NCBI GenBank assembly: GCA_964017065.1
Contig: OZ024784.1
Coordinates: forward strand, 16,473,152 to 16,537,151
DNA length: 64,000 nt
Direction: 5' to 3'
Source: Haliclona indistincta
Taxonomy: Eukaryota > Porifera > Demospongiae > Haplosclerida > Chalinidae
Part shown: positions 55,823 to 64,000 of the stretch, piece after piece
Layout: each line of letters begins with the position of its first letter
How positions within the stretch are numbered: the stretch's first letter is position 1
The notes under the pieces: model-generated
The model's input: the letters and a program-made list of their open reading frames with translations, nothing else
Database searches by the model: none
What the model was told of the DNA's origin: nothing
Translations under genes and position numbers: made by a program

Positions 55823-58800
55823 CTACTTGTATTCACTGGGGTTGAGTATACGATCAGCATACATACTGTCTGCTACAAAATCATTGATTGAGACTGTTGA
55901 AACAGGTACAATGAGTGGAGCTTGCTCTTGATCTGGTTCTGGCTCTTCATCAACTGCATTCTTTTTTGTCTTAATCTTGCGAAAAGTCTGTACACAACAG
56001 AACTTGAGCAGACGATAAGCAAGGTAGAGACAGAGAGCCAAGAAAGGTACATACATCAAACATTGGCTAATATTAGACATACTAATAGGTATAAAAAAAT
56101 CATTTCTAACAAATGCAATAATCAGTGCATTAATTGAAAGCAAAAGCAAGAAAAACACAAATATAATGTTAGTGAAGTTATGAACAACTTTTTTGTATGG
56201 TCGAAATAAAAACATCATTGCTGTCATGATGAAGCTAGAACATAGCTCTTCAATGACAAAATATGGCACAGGAGTCGGTGTAACAATGAAAGCAACTTGA
56301 CATAAGCGAAACAAAAGATATATTCCAGCAAAGTACCTTCTCTCACTGCCATCAGTTTCACTGTTTTTAAAGCAGCCCTGATAAGCATCCACCAGTGCAT
56401 GCAGACCTGGCCTGTCCAACTTACACCTTGTAAGAAATTGCTGGAAAGATTTGAGATGATAGAATAAGAGAACAATAGTTGGAGTAACTACAAATGCCAG
56501 TAGACACAATATTGCCAGGACACCATATACTGCATGAGGCCAACCAAAGTACCTTAAGTTAGCATCATAATAAAATGCTACAGTATAGTTGCGATCTCCA
56601 CCGTAATAATATTCATCAATGTTACCTTCCACAACAAAAGTGAACTTCAGCAGTTTAGCTGAGGTGGCTAGGAAGCGCATGTATGATAGTAGCATCAAGC
56701 CAGCATAAGTGTCAATTAATGAAGGATTTATTTTGAATTTTTGCCAGAAGCGAGCCAGTAGCTGATGGACTGGTCTAGTGGTGTATACAACAAGCCTGTA
56801 GCCATTATTGTACCACTTGATCCAAGTATATGTCACTGCAATAAACACCAGAGGACAGGCAGCTGTGATGTATTCAAGAAGAATAGCTTCAGCTGCTGTG
56901 TCTATGAGAGGGATACAGAAAGAAACTGGATCAAGATTGAGAAAATTGAGGTTCCAAATACTGTACACTGTGAGAGGAATAATCAGAATGTAGTAGTGAT
57001 AGAAGTATGTATCACTAGAACAGTAATTTGTTATTATTGTTGGTGTCCAGGATGTGTAGCCTAGTCCTGGAAATTGCAGTGTTATCATTTGACTGAACAG
57101 TACAAACCCACTGAGACCACCATCAGTGATTTTGATGTGAAGAACTGCCAATAATGTCAGCAAGAATAGAGTTGGTATGAGTTGAAGAAATAAGAAAATA
57201 GCAACTCCATAATAAGGAGAATCACATTTTATACAAGAGAGGTCAGGATCATTAATGGCTACAGCATAGCCGTTTTTGCATTTGCCACATAATATTCCAG
57301 TTCTGCTTTCAAGACAATGCAGATCGAAATCATTTCTATATGAAGCAGGACAAGCTCCAAATCTTTTCTGTGACCGACAGTTATTGCAATCGAAATTATA
57401 TCTCTGAGGTCCACATTGATGAAAGTATACTGTAACAGGAACAACAGGAAACTGAAGTGGATGGATATATAAGAGTGATGGCTCAGTATCGTAATCACTG
57501 GAGCAGTCTACCCATATGGATGATTTTATTGTGCCTGGTAGACCAATAATGTGTACTAAACCACTAACAACTTCTACTAGAATCTCTTCTGGGTCTGTTA
57601 CATCATTGCCCCATATATCACGCACTTTAAGCTGCATTATATCCTGAAGGCTATCTCCTGAATCAATAGTATAGTTGAGTGAACCAGTGTAATTAAGATA
57701 AACTGCTGAAGATCTTAACTGACTTGTGCACCCATGAATATTATATGACCATCCTGTCCAGCAAAAAGTGCTGCTGAAAGAATTTGGCATAATATTATAG
57801 GATTGAATCAACTCTACAAAGATTGCAATAGCATGACCTGATGGCGTTAGTCTGTTATTAATAAAAGTGACGTTCACTCCCCAGTCATCAGGATGGAGTG
57901 ATGGGTTGCTGTGTTTGAAAACACAATCTTCAAGTCCTGTTTGACCAAGAGTACAAGTATCAGCATATATGGCACCGCCCTGACCTGAAGCAATGTTGTC
58001 TTTGAACAAGAGAGTAGAGCCAGTATTCAGAATGATAGAGCTAGACCCCACCAGGTGGATACCAGCTCCATTATAAGCACTGTTGTTGATAAACTGTAAC
58101 TGAGCAGATGATGAGAGTTCAATGGACGAGGAATGAAGGCTTAGAGCTGATAGGTAGCTATTCTGCTGATCACCAGTAAACAATATGGCACCTTGGAATA
58201 CAACATGTGACAAGGATTCAACAAGAAAATGTCCATCACATGGTAAAATATTCCAATTTTTCGACACTGAACGACAATGACCATTAGTGAAGTTACTGTT
58301 GCCTACAGTAATGTTCAGAAGAGATTTGCTACATTTGACACTTTGAGACAAGTAAGCAGATGATCCTTGAAATGCTGTATTGCTGTCGAATACACAATTC
58401 TTAATGACCAGTTTGTTATCATCAGTCGAGCATTCATAGACATTGTGCATTAGATAAACTGAAATGCCACCACCAATATCGGCTTCATTTGAGATAATTC
58501 TGCTACTATTAATAGCAACTGTATTTTTACCAAAGAGACGGTTTGAATTAAAGCCAACAAAGATACCTCCACCATTGGCATAATAAGCTCGTTCTGTCGA
58601 CGCTTCATTCTCTGTCACCTCAGCATTGTCTACAGTAACAGTATTACCACTGGTATTGTCACAGAAGGCTAGATACAAACCACCTCCAAACTGTGCTTTG
58701 TTGTTGTTCAGACGTACACTATTGACCAGTTGTATAGTGTTGTTGGTTGCTTCTCCTCTGAGCACCACTGAGATGCCTCCTCCTCCTCTAGTGGTACTGC

Positions 58801-59503
58801 CACACGGGTTGATCCACTGGCCAGCTGCACTACTAGCAGTGTTGTGAGTGAAGGTGGAGTTAGTTATAGTACAGAATGATTGAGAGGTGCCCTCACTAGC
58901 CTCTATCACTAACCCTCCTCCTCCACTCTCATTTGATAAACCATTGTACAAGAAGTGGCACGACTCAATGTTAACTTTGCCCATTGCATTATAAATAGCA
59001 ACACCCGTGCCAGTAGAATTATGTATATGAACTTTGTTTAGTTCAATAGAAATGCAGCTTGTGAATAAGATTGTTACTTTGATACGGTGACATTCATTGT
59101 TTTGTTGTTTTCCACAGCCAACTAACCTCAAGTTACTGATTGTGATATTTGTCGACCAGAGGAATGCTAGACCAGCCAATGGCTGACACGTGATGACTAC
59201 AAGCTCACCTTGACTGCCATTACCCACAATGGCTAACTGGGACATGTTCCTGAGCTGAGTCTCACTGCCATTGTGCAGCTGGTGTTGTCCTGGTTGGAGG
59301 AGGATGGTGATGGAGTGGTTGTAGTGCTGGACTCCTTTGAGGGCCAGGTTGAGGGAGAGACAGGGAGTGGAGTAGCCTCCCTCCCAGCAGGAGGAGTCAT
59401 TGACACCAGTCTGGCTGCTGCTGTCCACATAGATCAGTCTCTGGTCTACAGTATAGCAGAGAGTGACCACTGGCAGAGCCAGCAGGATAAAGATGGAATT
59501 CAT
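55823..59503 (-). CDS. Large secreted-type beta-helix protein with a C-terminal multi-pass membrane domain, copy 2 (intact)
   Basis: A single exon of 1226 residues. Signal peptide MNSIFILLALPVVTLC, then about 540 residues of right-handed parallel beta-helix character: many short strands with N-glycosylation sequons (NITISNLRL, NSTFTHNTAS, GGGIFVGFNSNR, GGAIYADTC, FKDNIASGQ), like pectate-lyase-type and polymorphic-outer-membrane-type repeats. At about residues 690-760 is a Cys-rich module (CNNCRSQKRFGACP, GILCGKCKNGYAV, CIKCDSPYYG). From about residue 765 to 1165 come about eight hydrophobic spans with conserved loops (YTTRPVHQL, DAYQGCFKNSETDGSERRYFAG, FRPYKKVVHNF). The short cytosolic tail is Lys-rich then acidic (EEPEPDQEQAPL). 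Function unknown; the layout suggests a cell-surface receptor or adhesion protein. The lack of introns contrasts with the neighbours. Confidence 0.85.
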   Translation of the reverse strand: MNSIFILLALPVVTLCYTVDQRLIYVDSSSQTGVNDSSCWEGGYSTPCLSLNLALKGVQHYNHSITILLQPGQHQLHNGSETQLRNMSQLAIVGNGSQGELVVITCQPLAGLAFLWSTNITISNLRLVGCGKQQNNECHRIKVTILFTSCISIELNKVHIHNSTGTGVAIYNAMGKVNIESCHFLYNGLSNESGGGGLVIEASEGTSQSFCTITNSTFTHNTASSAAGQWINPCGSTTRGGGGISVVLRGEATNNTIQLVNSVRLNNNKAQFGGGLYLAFCDNTSGNTVTVDNAEVTENEASTERAYYANGGGIFVGFNSNRLFGKNTVAINSSRIISNEADIGGGISVYLMHNVYECSTDDNKLVIKNCVFDSNTAFQGSSAYLSQSVKCSKSLLNITVGNSNFTNGHCRSVSKNWNILPCDGHFLVESLSHVVFQGAILFTGDQQNSYLSALSLHSSSIELSSSAQLQFINNSAYNGAGIHLVGSSSIILNTGSTLLFKDNIASGQGGAIYADTCTLGQTGLEDCVFKHSNPSLHPDDWGVNVTFINNRLTPSGHAIAIFVELIQSYNIMPNSFSSTFCWTGWSYNIHGCTSQLRSSAVYLNYTGSLNYTIDSGDSLQDIMQLKVRDIWGNDVTDPEEILVEVVSGLVHIIGLPGTIKSSIWVDCSSDYDTEPSLLYIHPLQFPVVPVTVYFHQCGPQRYNFDCNNCRSQKRFGACPASYRNDFDLHCLESRTGILCGKCKNGYAVAINDPDLSCIKCDSPYYGVAIFLFLQLIPTLFLLTLLAVLHIKITDGGLSGFVLFSQMITLQFPGLGYTSWTPTIITNYCSSDTYFYHYYILIIPLTVYSIWNLNFLNLDPVSFCIPLIDTAAEAILLEYITAACPLVFIAVTYTWIKWYNNGYRLVVYTTRPVHQLLARFWQKFKINPSLIDTYAGLMLLSYMRFLATSAKLLKFTFVVEGNIDEYYYGGDRNYTVAFYYDANLRYFGWPHAVYGVLAILCLLAFVVTPTIVLLFYHLKSFQQFLTRCKLDRPGLHALVDAYQGCFKNSETDGSERRYFAGIYLLFRLCQVAFIVTPTPVPYFVIEELCSSFIMTAMMFLFRPYKKVVHNFTNIIFVFFLLLLSINALIIAFVRNDFFIPISMSNISQCLMYVPFLALCLYLAYRLLKFCCVQTFRKIKTKKNAVDEEPEPDQEQAPLIVPVSTVSINDFVADSMYADRILNPSEYK

Positions 59504-60507
59504 TAAGATTGTAGACTGTAATAAAATTTATGTTGACAGTCTTATGTACAAGTTTACAGGTGAAGCACAACAAGTTATAAGATAATGTTTTCAAAAACAA
59601 AATCCTGTTAGCTTGAATCCAAAAAAGGTTTTTTTAAACACTATAGCTGTGGATAAAAATCTCCATGTAAAGCACTGTCCCGTGGAATACCGTAGTTTAG
59701 TATTAATGTCATAAACAAATCACAAATATAGCAAAGTGAAACTATATGAATCATGGTGTGTACTAATTTTAGTGCATTGCGAATACTTTGTATTCAACAC
59801 AGTGAAATACACAAAAACAATTTGTTATTGTTCTGGTTCACACAATGTACAAAAGTTTTAAACAAAGTTACAAACACAGCACTAGAGAATTCCTACAGTA
59901 GTCATTATGTATTTAGTATAGGAACTGTACTACTAGCTATTGTATTCACTGGGGTTGAGTATACGATCAGCATACATACTGTCTGCTACAAAATCATTGA
60001 CTGAAACAGGTAAAGCACAATTAGTTCATGAGTCCCATTAGGGGAAGACATCCGGTCGGGGTCAAAGGTCGAAATTCACTGATCTGTGGAGCGGAAAAAT
60101 CTGCCGCTGCGATCACTATAAAGCCTTGTTTGTACCAAACCAAATTGCATGGAATAGTTTGGTATTCAAGTCATAAATGAATCCCACCATAGTCATGGTA
60201 TAGTTATGTTTATCTTTAAATATAGTTATTACGAAATATAGTAATAATATTATTTCTAATTATAGACAGTTTATCAATGCATTAGCAATTATGAATTAGA
60301 ATATAGAAAATTTTCAGTTGCTATACTCAGCAAAATTATTTTGTGCAATAGTGATTCATTGCTAAATTCACTAACACATTAATAGTGAATGTTTTCTCTT
60401 CATGATTGGTGGCAGAGCAATGAGGACCAAACTTATGACACTATAGTAAAACAATAAGACTGACTCTGATGTGGATAAATGTTTGTGATATTATGTAATT
60501 TTGTTTC
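59504..60507. other. Spacer between unit 2 and unit 3
   Basis: Homologous to 53566-54354 but longer: it has extra blocks at about 59690-59770 and about 60015-60165 that the first spacer lacks. It carries the beta-helix 3'-end fragment at 59937. No other gene seen. Confidence 0.6.
59937..60006 (-). pseudogene. Isolated fragment of the 3' end of a beta-helix gene (second spacer)
   Basis: Equivalent of the fragment at 53905-53975; encodes the last residues of the family (DFVADSMYADRILNPSEY) without the rest of the gene. Confidence 0.8.
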
Positions 60508-61255
60508 TTAGTCAGGGAAGAGGTAGTGTGTGGTGTTGAGATGGTCAAACTGGTCTCCACTGTACCAATGGACTGCAGTTCCCCACAGGTACTGAGCAGC
60601 ATCAGAATCAGAGTACACAGTCTGGGCCCATTTCACCACATGATCCTTGTTGTGATCATACAGGAGAATGTTCATGTCTGGATGGTCCTTCTTGAGAGTC
60701 GGCCCAAGATACATCTTCACAAAATCTCTCTCGGTCTCAGGTGAGAATTGCATTGCTCGTTGGAGGAAAGGTATTCTCAGCTTGGTGCCATGGTCGATAG
60801 AGAAATGATCCAGAGATGTATCACCGTCCACATCATCATAGGTATAGTGCTCCAAGGAGAAGTCACATGATCCAATCGGGTATCGTGCCATGTTGTAGTA
60901 CTGTCCATCCTCAGAGAAGTACATATCCAGCAGCTGTGTCTGCAGTGAGGAGTTGAGCTTAGAGAACACATATGAGCAGAGTCAGTGAATGCTCCTCCAA
61001 ATCCTAGAATTGTCGGATTGATCGTTGTTCTGAATGGATGGATCATATAATATTGACAGACAAACCTGTAACTCACCTATTTACGACTACGTTCATATCC
61101 GAATCAAAATCTTCAGCGAATTAAAATTGTGGCTGTTGAGTCAACCGATCTTTAGTGCCCTGCGCTGTCCTGATCCACTGCGCCACAGTAGCCCTCTCCG
61201 CTGCATTTTCACCCAAAAGCAACGCAACGAAGAATACAAAAGTGACCTCCATAAC
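60508..61255 (-). pseudogene. GH30 copy C, truncated, internally deleted, with extra lesions
   Basis: Shares with copy B the 261-bp internal deletion (FLQRA|MQFSPE) and the truncation after HYLFPD. Additional damage: a TAA in exon 1 (CAATTTTAA where copies A and B read CAATTTCAA), a 1-bp deletion at about 60974 after FGGAFTDSA, and loss of the first ATG (ACG), although the second ATG (MEV) remains. Exon 1 is about 61081-61255. Lacks both catalytic Glu residues. Confidence 0.88.
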
Positions 61256-61963
61256 GCGACAAAACGTGACTGAGACGTGAGTACAAGTACAATGTGTGTT
61301 TACATACTGTTGCGATGATCCTCGTGGTGATCATGCACGCTGTCTGCCGTCCCGTGGACGATTTTAAAATTGGCGCGCTTACTAGACTCTAATTTGAGCG
61401 GGAAAGTCGAATTTTACACTGTGAAATGCTAGCTCAGCGTTGGAACTCTGACCAATCTGATGTACACTCCAGAAGGCAGGCTGCTATTAGCACGAGCAAT
61501 CACTTTCACTGTCTGTCTGCTAGCACCATTAATTTTGTCTGCTAGCAGCAACTTGAAACTGAGCTGTCACTATCTCCTGTGTTCATGACCACCACTACCA
61601 CCTGGTTGGAGGGGGTCAGAAATGCTGTACACTCAAAGATTGTTGTGTTGGATATCCACAGAACCTTGAGGAACAGCTTACTTGAGCAATAAATGGTTGC
61701 AAAATATCTGACAAATTATAATATTAGTAGAACACGTGCAAGCTTGACGTATATGTACAGAAATCAAATTTTTTTTCAACCAACAGTATGAACACATACA
61801 CACACACGCAATAACTGCTTTTGTTCTGTTTCACACAATTACAGTAATTTTAAAAGATTCAGTAAACCACTGAAAATTTTGCTAAGGAATTAATTCACAC
61901 ATGTATGCAATTCTTGGAAGTTATAGTATAACATTGTTAAGTGGGTGCTGGAGTATACTGACG
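61256..61963. other. Intergenic region of unit 3
   Basis: Homologous to 55147-55822. It contains the third GH30 last-exon fragment and the 3' flank of beta-helix gene 3. Confidence 0.6.
61470..61685 (-). pseudogene. Decayed fragment of a GH30 last exon (unit 3)
   Basis: Third copy of the relic described at 49420 and 55345; frame broken in the same general region. Confidence 0.7.
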
Positions 61964-64000
61964 CTACTTGTATTCACTGGGGTTGAGTATACGATCAGCA
62001 TACATACTGTCTGCTACAAAATCATTGATTGAGACTGTAGAAACAGGTACAATGAGTGGAGCTTGCTCTTGATCTGGTTCTGGCTCTTCATCAACTGCAT
62101 TCTTTTTTGTCTTAATCTTGCAAAAAGTCTGTACAAAACAGAACTTGAGCAGATGATAAGTGAGGTAGAGACAGAGAGCCAAGAAAGGTACATACATCAA
62201 ACATAGGCTAATAATAGGTATAAAAAAAACATGTGTAGAAAATGCAGTAATCAGTGCAGTAATCGAAAGCAAAAGCAAGAAAAACACAAACATAGTGTTA
62301 GTGAAGTTATGAACAACTTTTTTGTATGGTCGAAATAAAAACACCATTGCTGTCATGATGAAGCTAGAACATAGCTCTTCAATGACAAAATATGGCACAG
62401 GAGTCGGTGTAACAATGAAAGCAACATGACATAAGCGAAACAAAAGATATATTCCTGCAAAGTACCTTCTCTCACTGCCATCAGTTTCACTGTTTTTAAA
62501 GCAGCCCTGATAAGCATCCACCAGTGCATGCAGACCTGGTCTGTCCAACTTACATCTTGTCAGACATTGCTGGAAAGATTTGAGATGATAGAATAAGAGA
62601 ATAATAGTTGGAATAAATACAAATGCCAGTAGACACAATATTGCCAGGACACAATATACTGCATGAGGCCAACCAAAGTACCTTAAGTTAGCATCATAAT
62701 AAAATGCTACAGTGTAGTTGTTGTGACTTTCTTTCAAAAAAACAAAAGTGAACTTCAGCAGTTTAGCTGAGGTGGCTAGGAAGCGCATGTATGATAGTAT
62801 CATCAAGCCAGCATAAGTGTCAATTAATGAAGGATTTATTTTGAATTTTTGCCAGAAGCGAGCCAGCAGCTGATGGACTGGTCTAGTGGTGTATACAACA
62901 AGCCTGTAGCCATTATTGTACCACTTGATCCAAGTATATGTCACTGTAATAAACATCAGAGGACAAGCAGCTGTGATGTATTCAAGAAGAATAGCTTCAG
63001 CTGCTGTGTCTATGAGAGGGATACAGAAAGGAACTGGATCAAGATTGAGAAAATTGATGTTCCAAATACTGTACACTGTGAGAGGAATACTCAGAAAGTA
63101 GTCATGAAAGTATGTATCACTAAAACAGTAAGATGATGCTGTGGATGTTGGTGTCCAGGATGTGTAGCCTAGTCCTGGAAATTGCAATGTCACCATTTGA
63201 CTGAACAGTACAAACCCACTGAGACCACCATCAGTGATGTTGATGTGAAGAACTGCCAATAATGTCAGTAAGAATAGAGTTGGTATGAGTTGAAGAAAAA
63301 AGTAAATAGCAACTCCATAATAAGGAGAATCACATTTTATACAAGAGAGGTCAGGATCATTAATGGCTACAGCATATCCGTTTTTGCATTGACCACATAA
63401 TATTCCAGTTCTGCTTTTAATACAGTACGGATTGAAATTGCTTCTATATGAAGCAGGACAAGCTCCAAATATTTTCTGTGACTGACAGTTATTGCAATCG
63501 ATATTTCTCTGAGATTCACATTGATCAAAGTATACTGTAACAGGAACTACAGGAAACTGAAGTGGATGGATATATAAGAGCGAGGGAGAAATATTATAAT
63601 CACTAGAGCAGTCTACCCGTATGGATGACGATAATGTGCCTGGTTGATCACTAATGTATGCAAAACCACTAACAACTACTACTAGAATCTCTTCTGGGTC
63701 TGTTACATCATTGCCCCATATATCACGCACTTTAAACTGAACTATTTCCTGAAGATTTTTTCCTGAATAAACAGTATAGTTGAGTGAACCAGTGTAATTA
63801 AGATAAACTGCAGAAGATCTTAGCTGACTTGTGCACTCATAAGTATCATATGACCATCCTGTCCAGCAAAAAGTGGTGCTGAAAGAATTTGGCAAAATAT
63901 TATAGGATTGAATCAACTCTACAGAGATTGCATTAGCATGACCTGATGGCGTTAGTCTGTTATTACTAAAAGTGACGTTCACTCCCCAGTCATCAGGATG
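61964..64000 (-). CDS. Beta-helix/multi-TM protein copy 3, 3' part (continues past the window)
   Basis: The minus-strand frame is open from the window edge (HPDDWGVNVTF) to the stop at 61964 after NPSEYK, covering the end of the beta-helix, the Cys-rich module and all membrane spans. It is more diverged than copies 1 and 2: the loop after LLKFTFV is shortened (FLKESHNN in place of VEGNIDEYYYGGDRN), the Cys module reads CNNCQSQKIFGACP, and a few residues are missing near the last span. No stop or frameshift is seen in the visible part. The N-terminal half and start are outside the window. Confidence 0.85.
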   Translation of the reverse strand, partial: HPDDWGVNVTFSNNRLTPSGHANAISVELIQSYNILPNSFSTTFCWTGWSYDTYECTSQLRSSAVYLNYTGSLNYTVYSGKNLQEIVQFKVRDIWGNDVTDPEEILVVVVSGFAYISDQPGTLSSSIRVDCSSDYNISPSLLYIHPLQFPVVPVTVYFDQCESQRNIDCNNCQSQKIFGACPASYRSNFNPYCIKSRTGILCGQCKNGYAVAINDPDLSCIKCDSPYYGVAIYFFLQLIPTLFLLTLLAVLHINITDGGLSGFVLFSQMVTLQFPGLGYTSWTPTSTASSYCFSDTYFHDYFLSIPLTVYSIWNINFLNLDPVPFCIPLIDTAAEAILLEYITAACPLMFITVTYTWIKWYNNGYRLVVYTTRPVHQLLARFWQKFKINPSLIDTYAGLMILSYMRFLATSAKLLKFTFVFLKESHNNYTVAFYYDANLRYFGWPHAVYCVLAILCLLAFVFIPTIILLFYHLKSFQQCLTRCKLDRPGLHALVDAYQGCFKNSETDGSERRYFAGIYLLFRLCHVAFIVTPTPVPYFVIEELCSSFIMTAMVFLFRPYKKVVHNFTNTMFVFFLLLLSITALITAFSTHVFFIPIISLCLMYVPFLALCLYLTYHLLKFCFVQTFCKIKTKKNAVDEEPEPDQEQAPLIVPVSTVSINDFVADSMYADRILNPSEYK

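Larger units (their letters stand above)
48177..64000. repeat. Tandem segmental duplication, about 6.15-kb unit (GH30 + beta-helix gene)
   Basis: Equivalent points 48177, 54358 and 60511 (the LFPD codons of the three GH30 copies) are about 6.18 and 6.15 kb apart. Beta-helix stops at 55823 and 61964 are 6.14 kb apart. Order and orientation are the same in all units, and flanks, relics and spacers are also repeated. Units 2 and 3 share derived lesions that unit 1 lacks. Confidence 0.92.

Noticed and set aside
49982..63136. Plus-strand frames of 60-100 residues repeated in each unit
   Set aside because: Antisense shadows of the beta-helix genes; they recur because the genes are duplicated.
1..64000. 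CRISPR array, bacterial operon, tRNA or rRNA genes
   Set aside because: The tandem arrays have no unique spacers, the genes are spliced eukaryotic genes, and no cloverleaf or rRNA sequence was recognised.

Overview
This is nuclear DNA from an intron-rich, compact animal genome, most likely a sponge (demosponge-like). The genes are clearly metazoan (POMT2, a Rnd-like Rho GTPase, OVCA2, CEBPZ, glycogen phosphorylase). Many introns are only about 40-110 bp (47 bp in the first glucosylceramidase gene), intergenic gaps are tens to a few hundred bp, and the right end carries tandem copies of a large intronless beta-helix/multi-membrane-span protein family of the kind seen expanded in sponges and cnidarians. 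The taxon is an inference; no rRNA or mitochondrial marker is present.

Layout. 950-11862 (+): 3' half of protein O-mannosyltransferase POMT2, with large introns holding minisatellites. 12122-13159 (+): an atypical Rho-family GTPase with Rnd-type substitutions. 13855-14945 (-): RRP36 (rRNA processing), divergent from ALKBH1 (15006-16382, +), which is followed within 55 bp by OVCA2 (16438-17085, +). 18007-19767 (-): a long SR-type splicing factor whose ATG is created by splicing, divergent from a TMEM179-like four-span membrane protein (20070-21568, +). 21684-27550 (+): RPAP1. 27693-30310 (-): a membrane-anchored TTL-family ligase. 30524-32038 (-): an F-box protein. 32315-35103 (-): a serine carboxypeptidase. 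35254-39781 (-): CEBPZ/NOC1, divergent from BPNT1 (39856-41143, +). 41333-42618 (-): an uncharacterised coiled-coil protein, divergent from glycogen phosphorylase (42771-47458, +, 20 exons).

47604-64000 (-): a roughly 6.1-kb tandem array of [glucosylceramidase (GH30) + intronless beta-helix/multi-TM protein]. The leftmost GH30 gene is intact. The next two GH30 copies share an in-frame 261-bp deletion that removes the acid/base Glu and a truncation that removes the nucleophile Glu, and each has further lesions. Of the three beta-helix genes one is intact (1226 aa), one is frameshifted and one runs off the window. Each unit also holds a decayed fragment of the GH30 last exon, and the two spacers that lie wholly in the window hold a fragment of the beta-helix 3' end, so the array has turned over by repeated unequal exchange.

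The left 47 kb is mostly conserved housekeeping genes arranged as divergent pairs with 60-300 bp between start codons. Several of these start regions (RRP36/ALKBH1, SR factor/TMEM179-like, RPAP1, carboxypeptidase, CEBPZ/BPNT1) carry a palindromic CACGTG E-box, some only a few bp from the ATG, suggesting a shared growth or ribosome-biogenesis control. The right 16 kb is the accessory, fast-evolving part.
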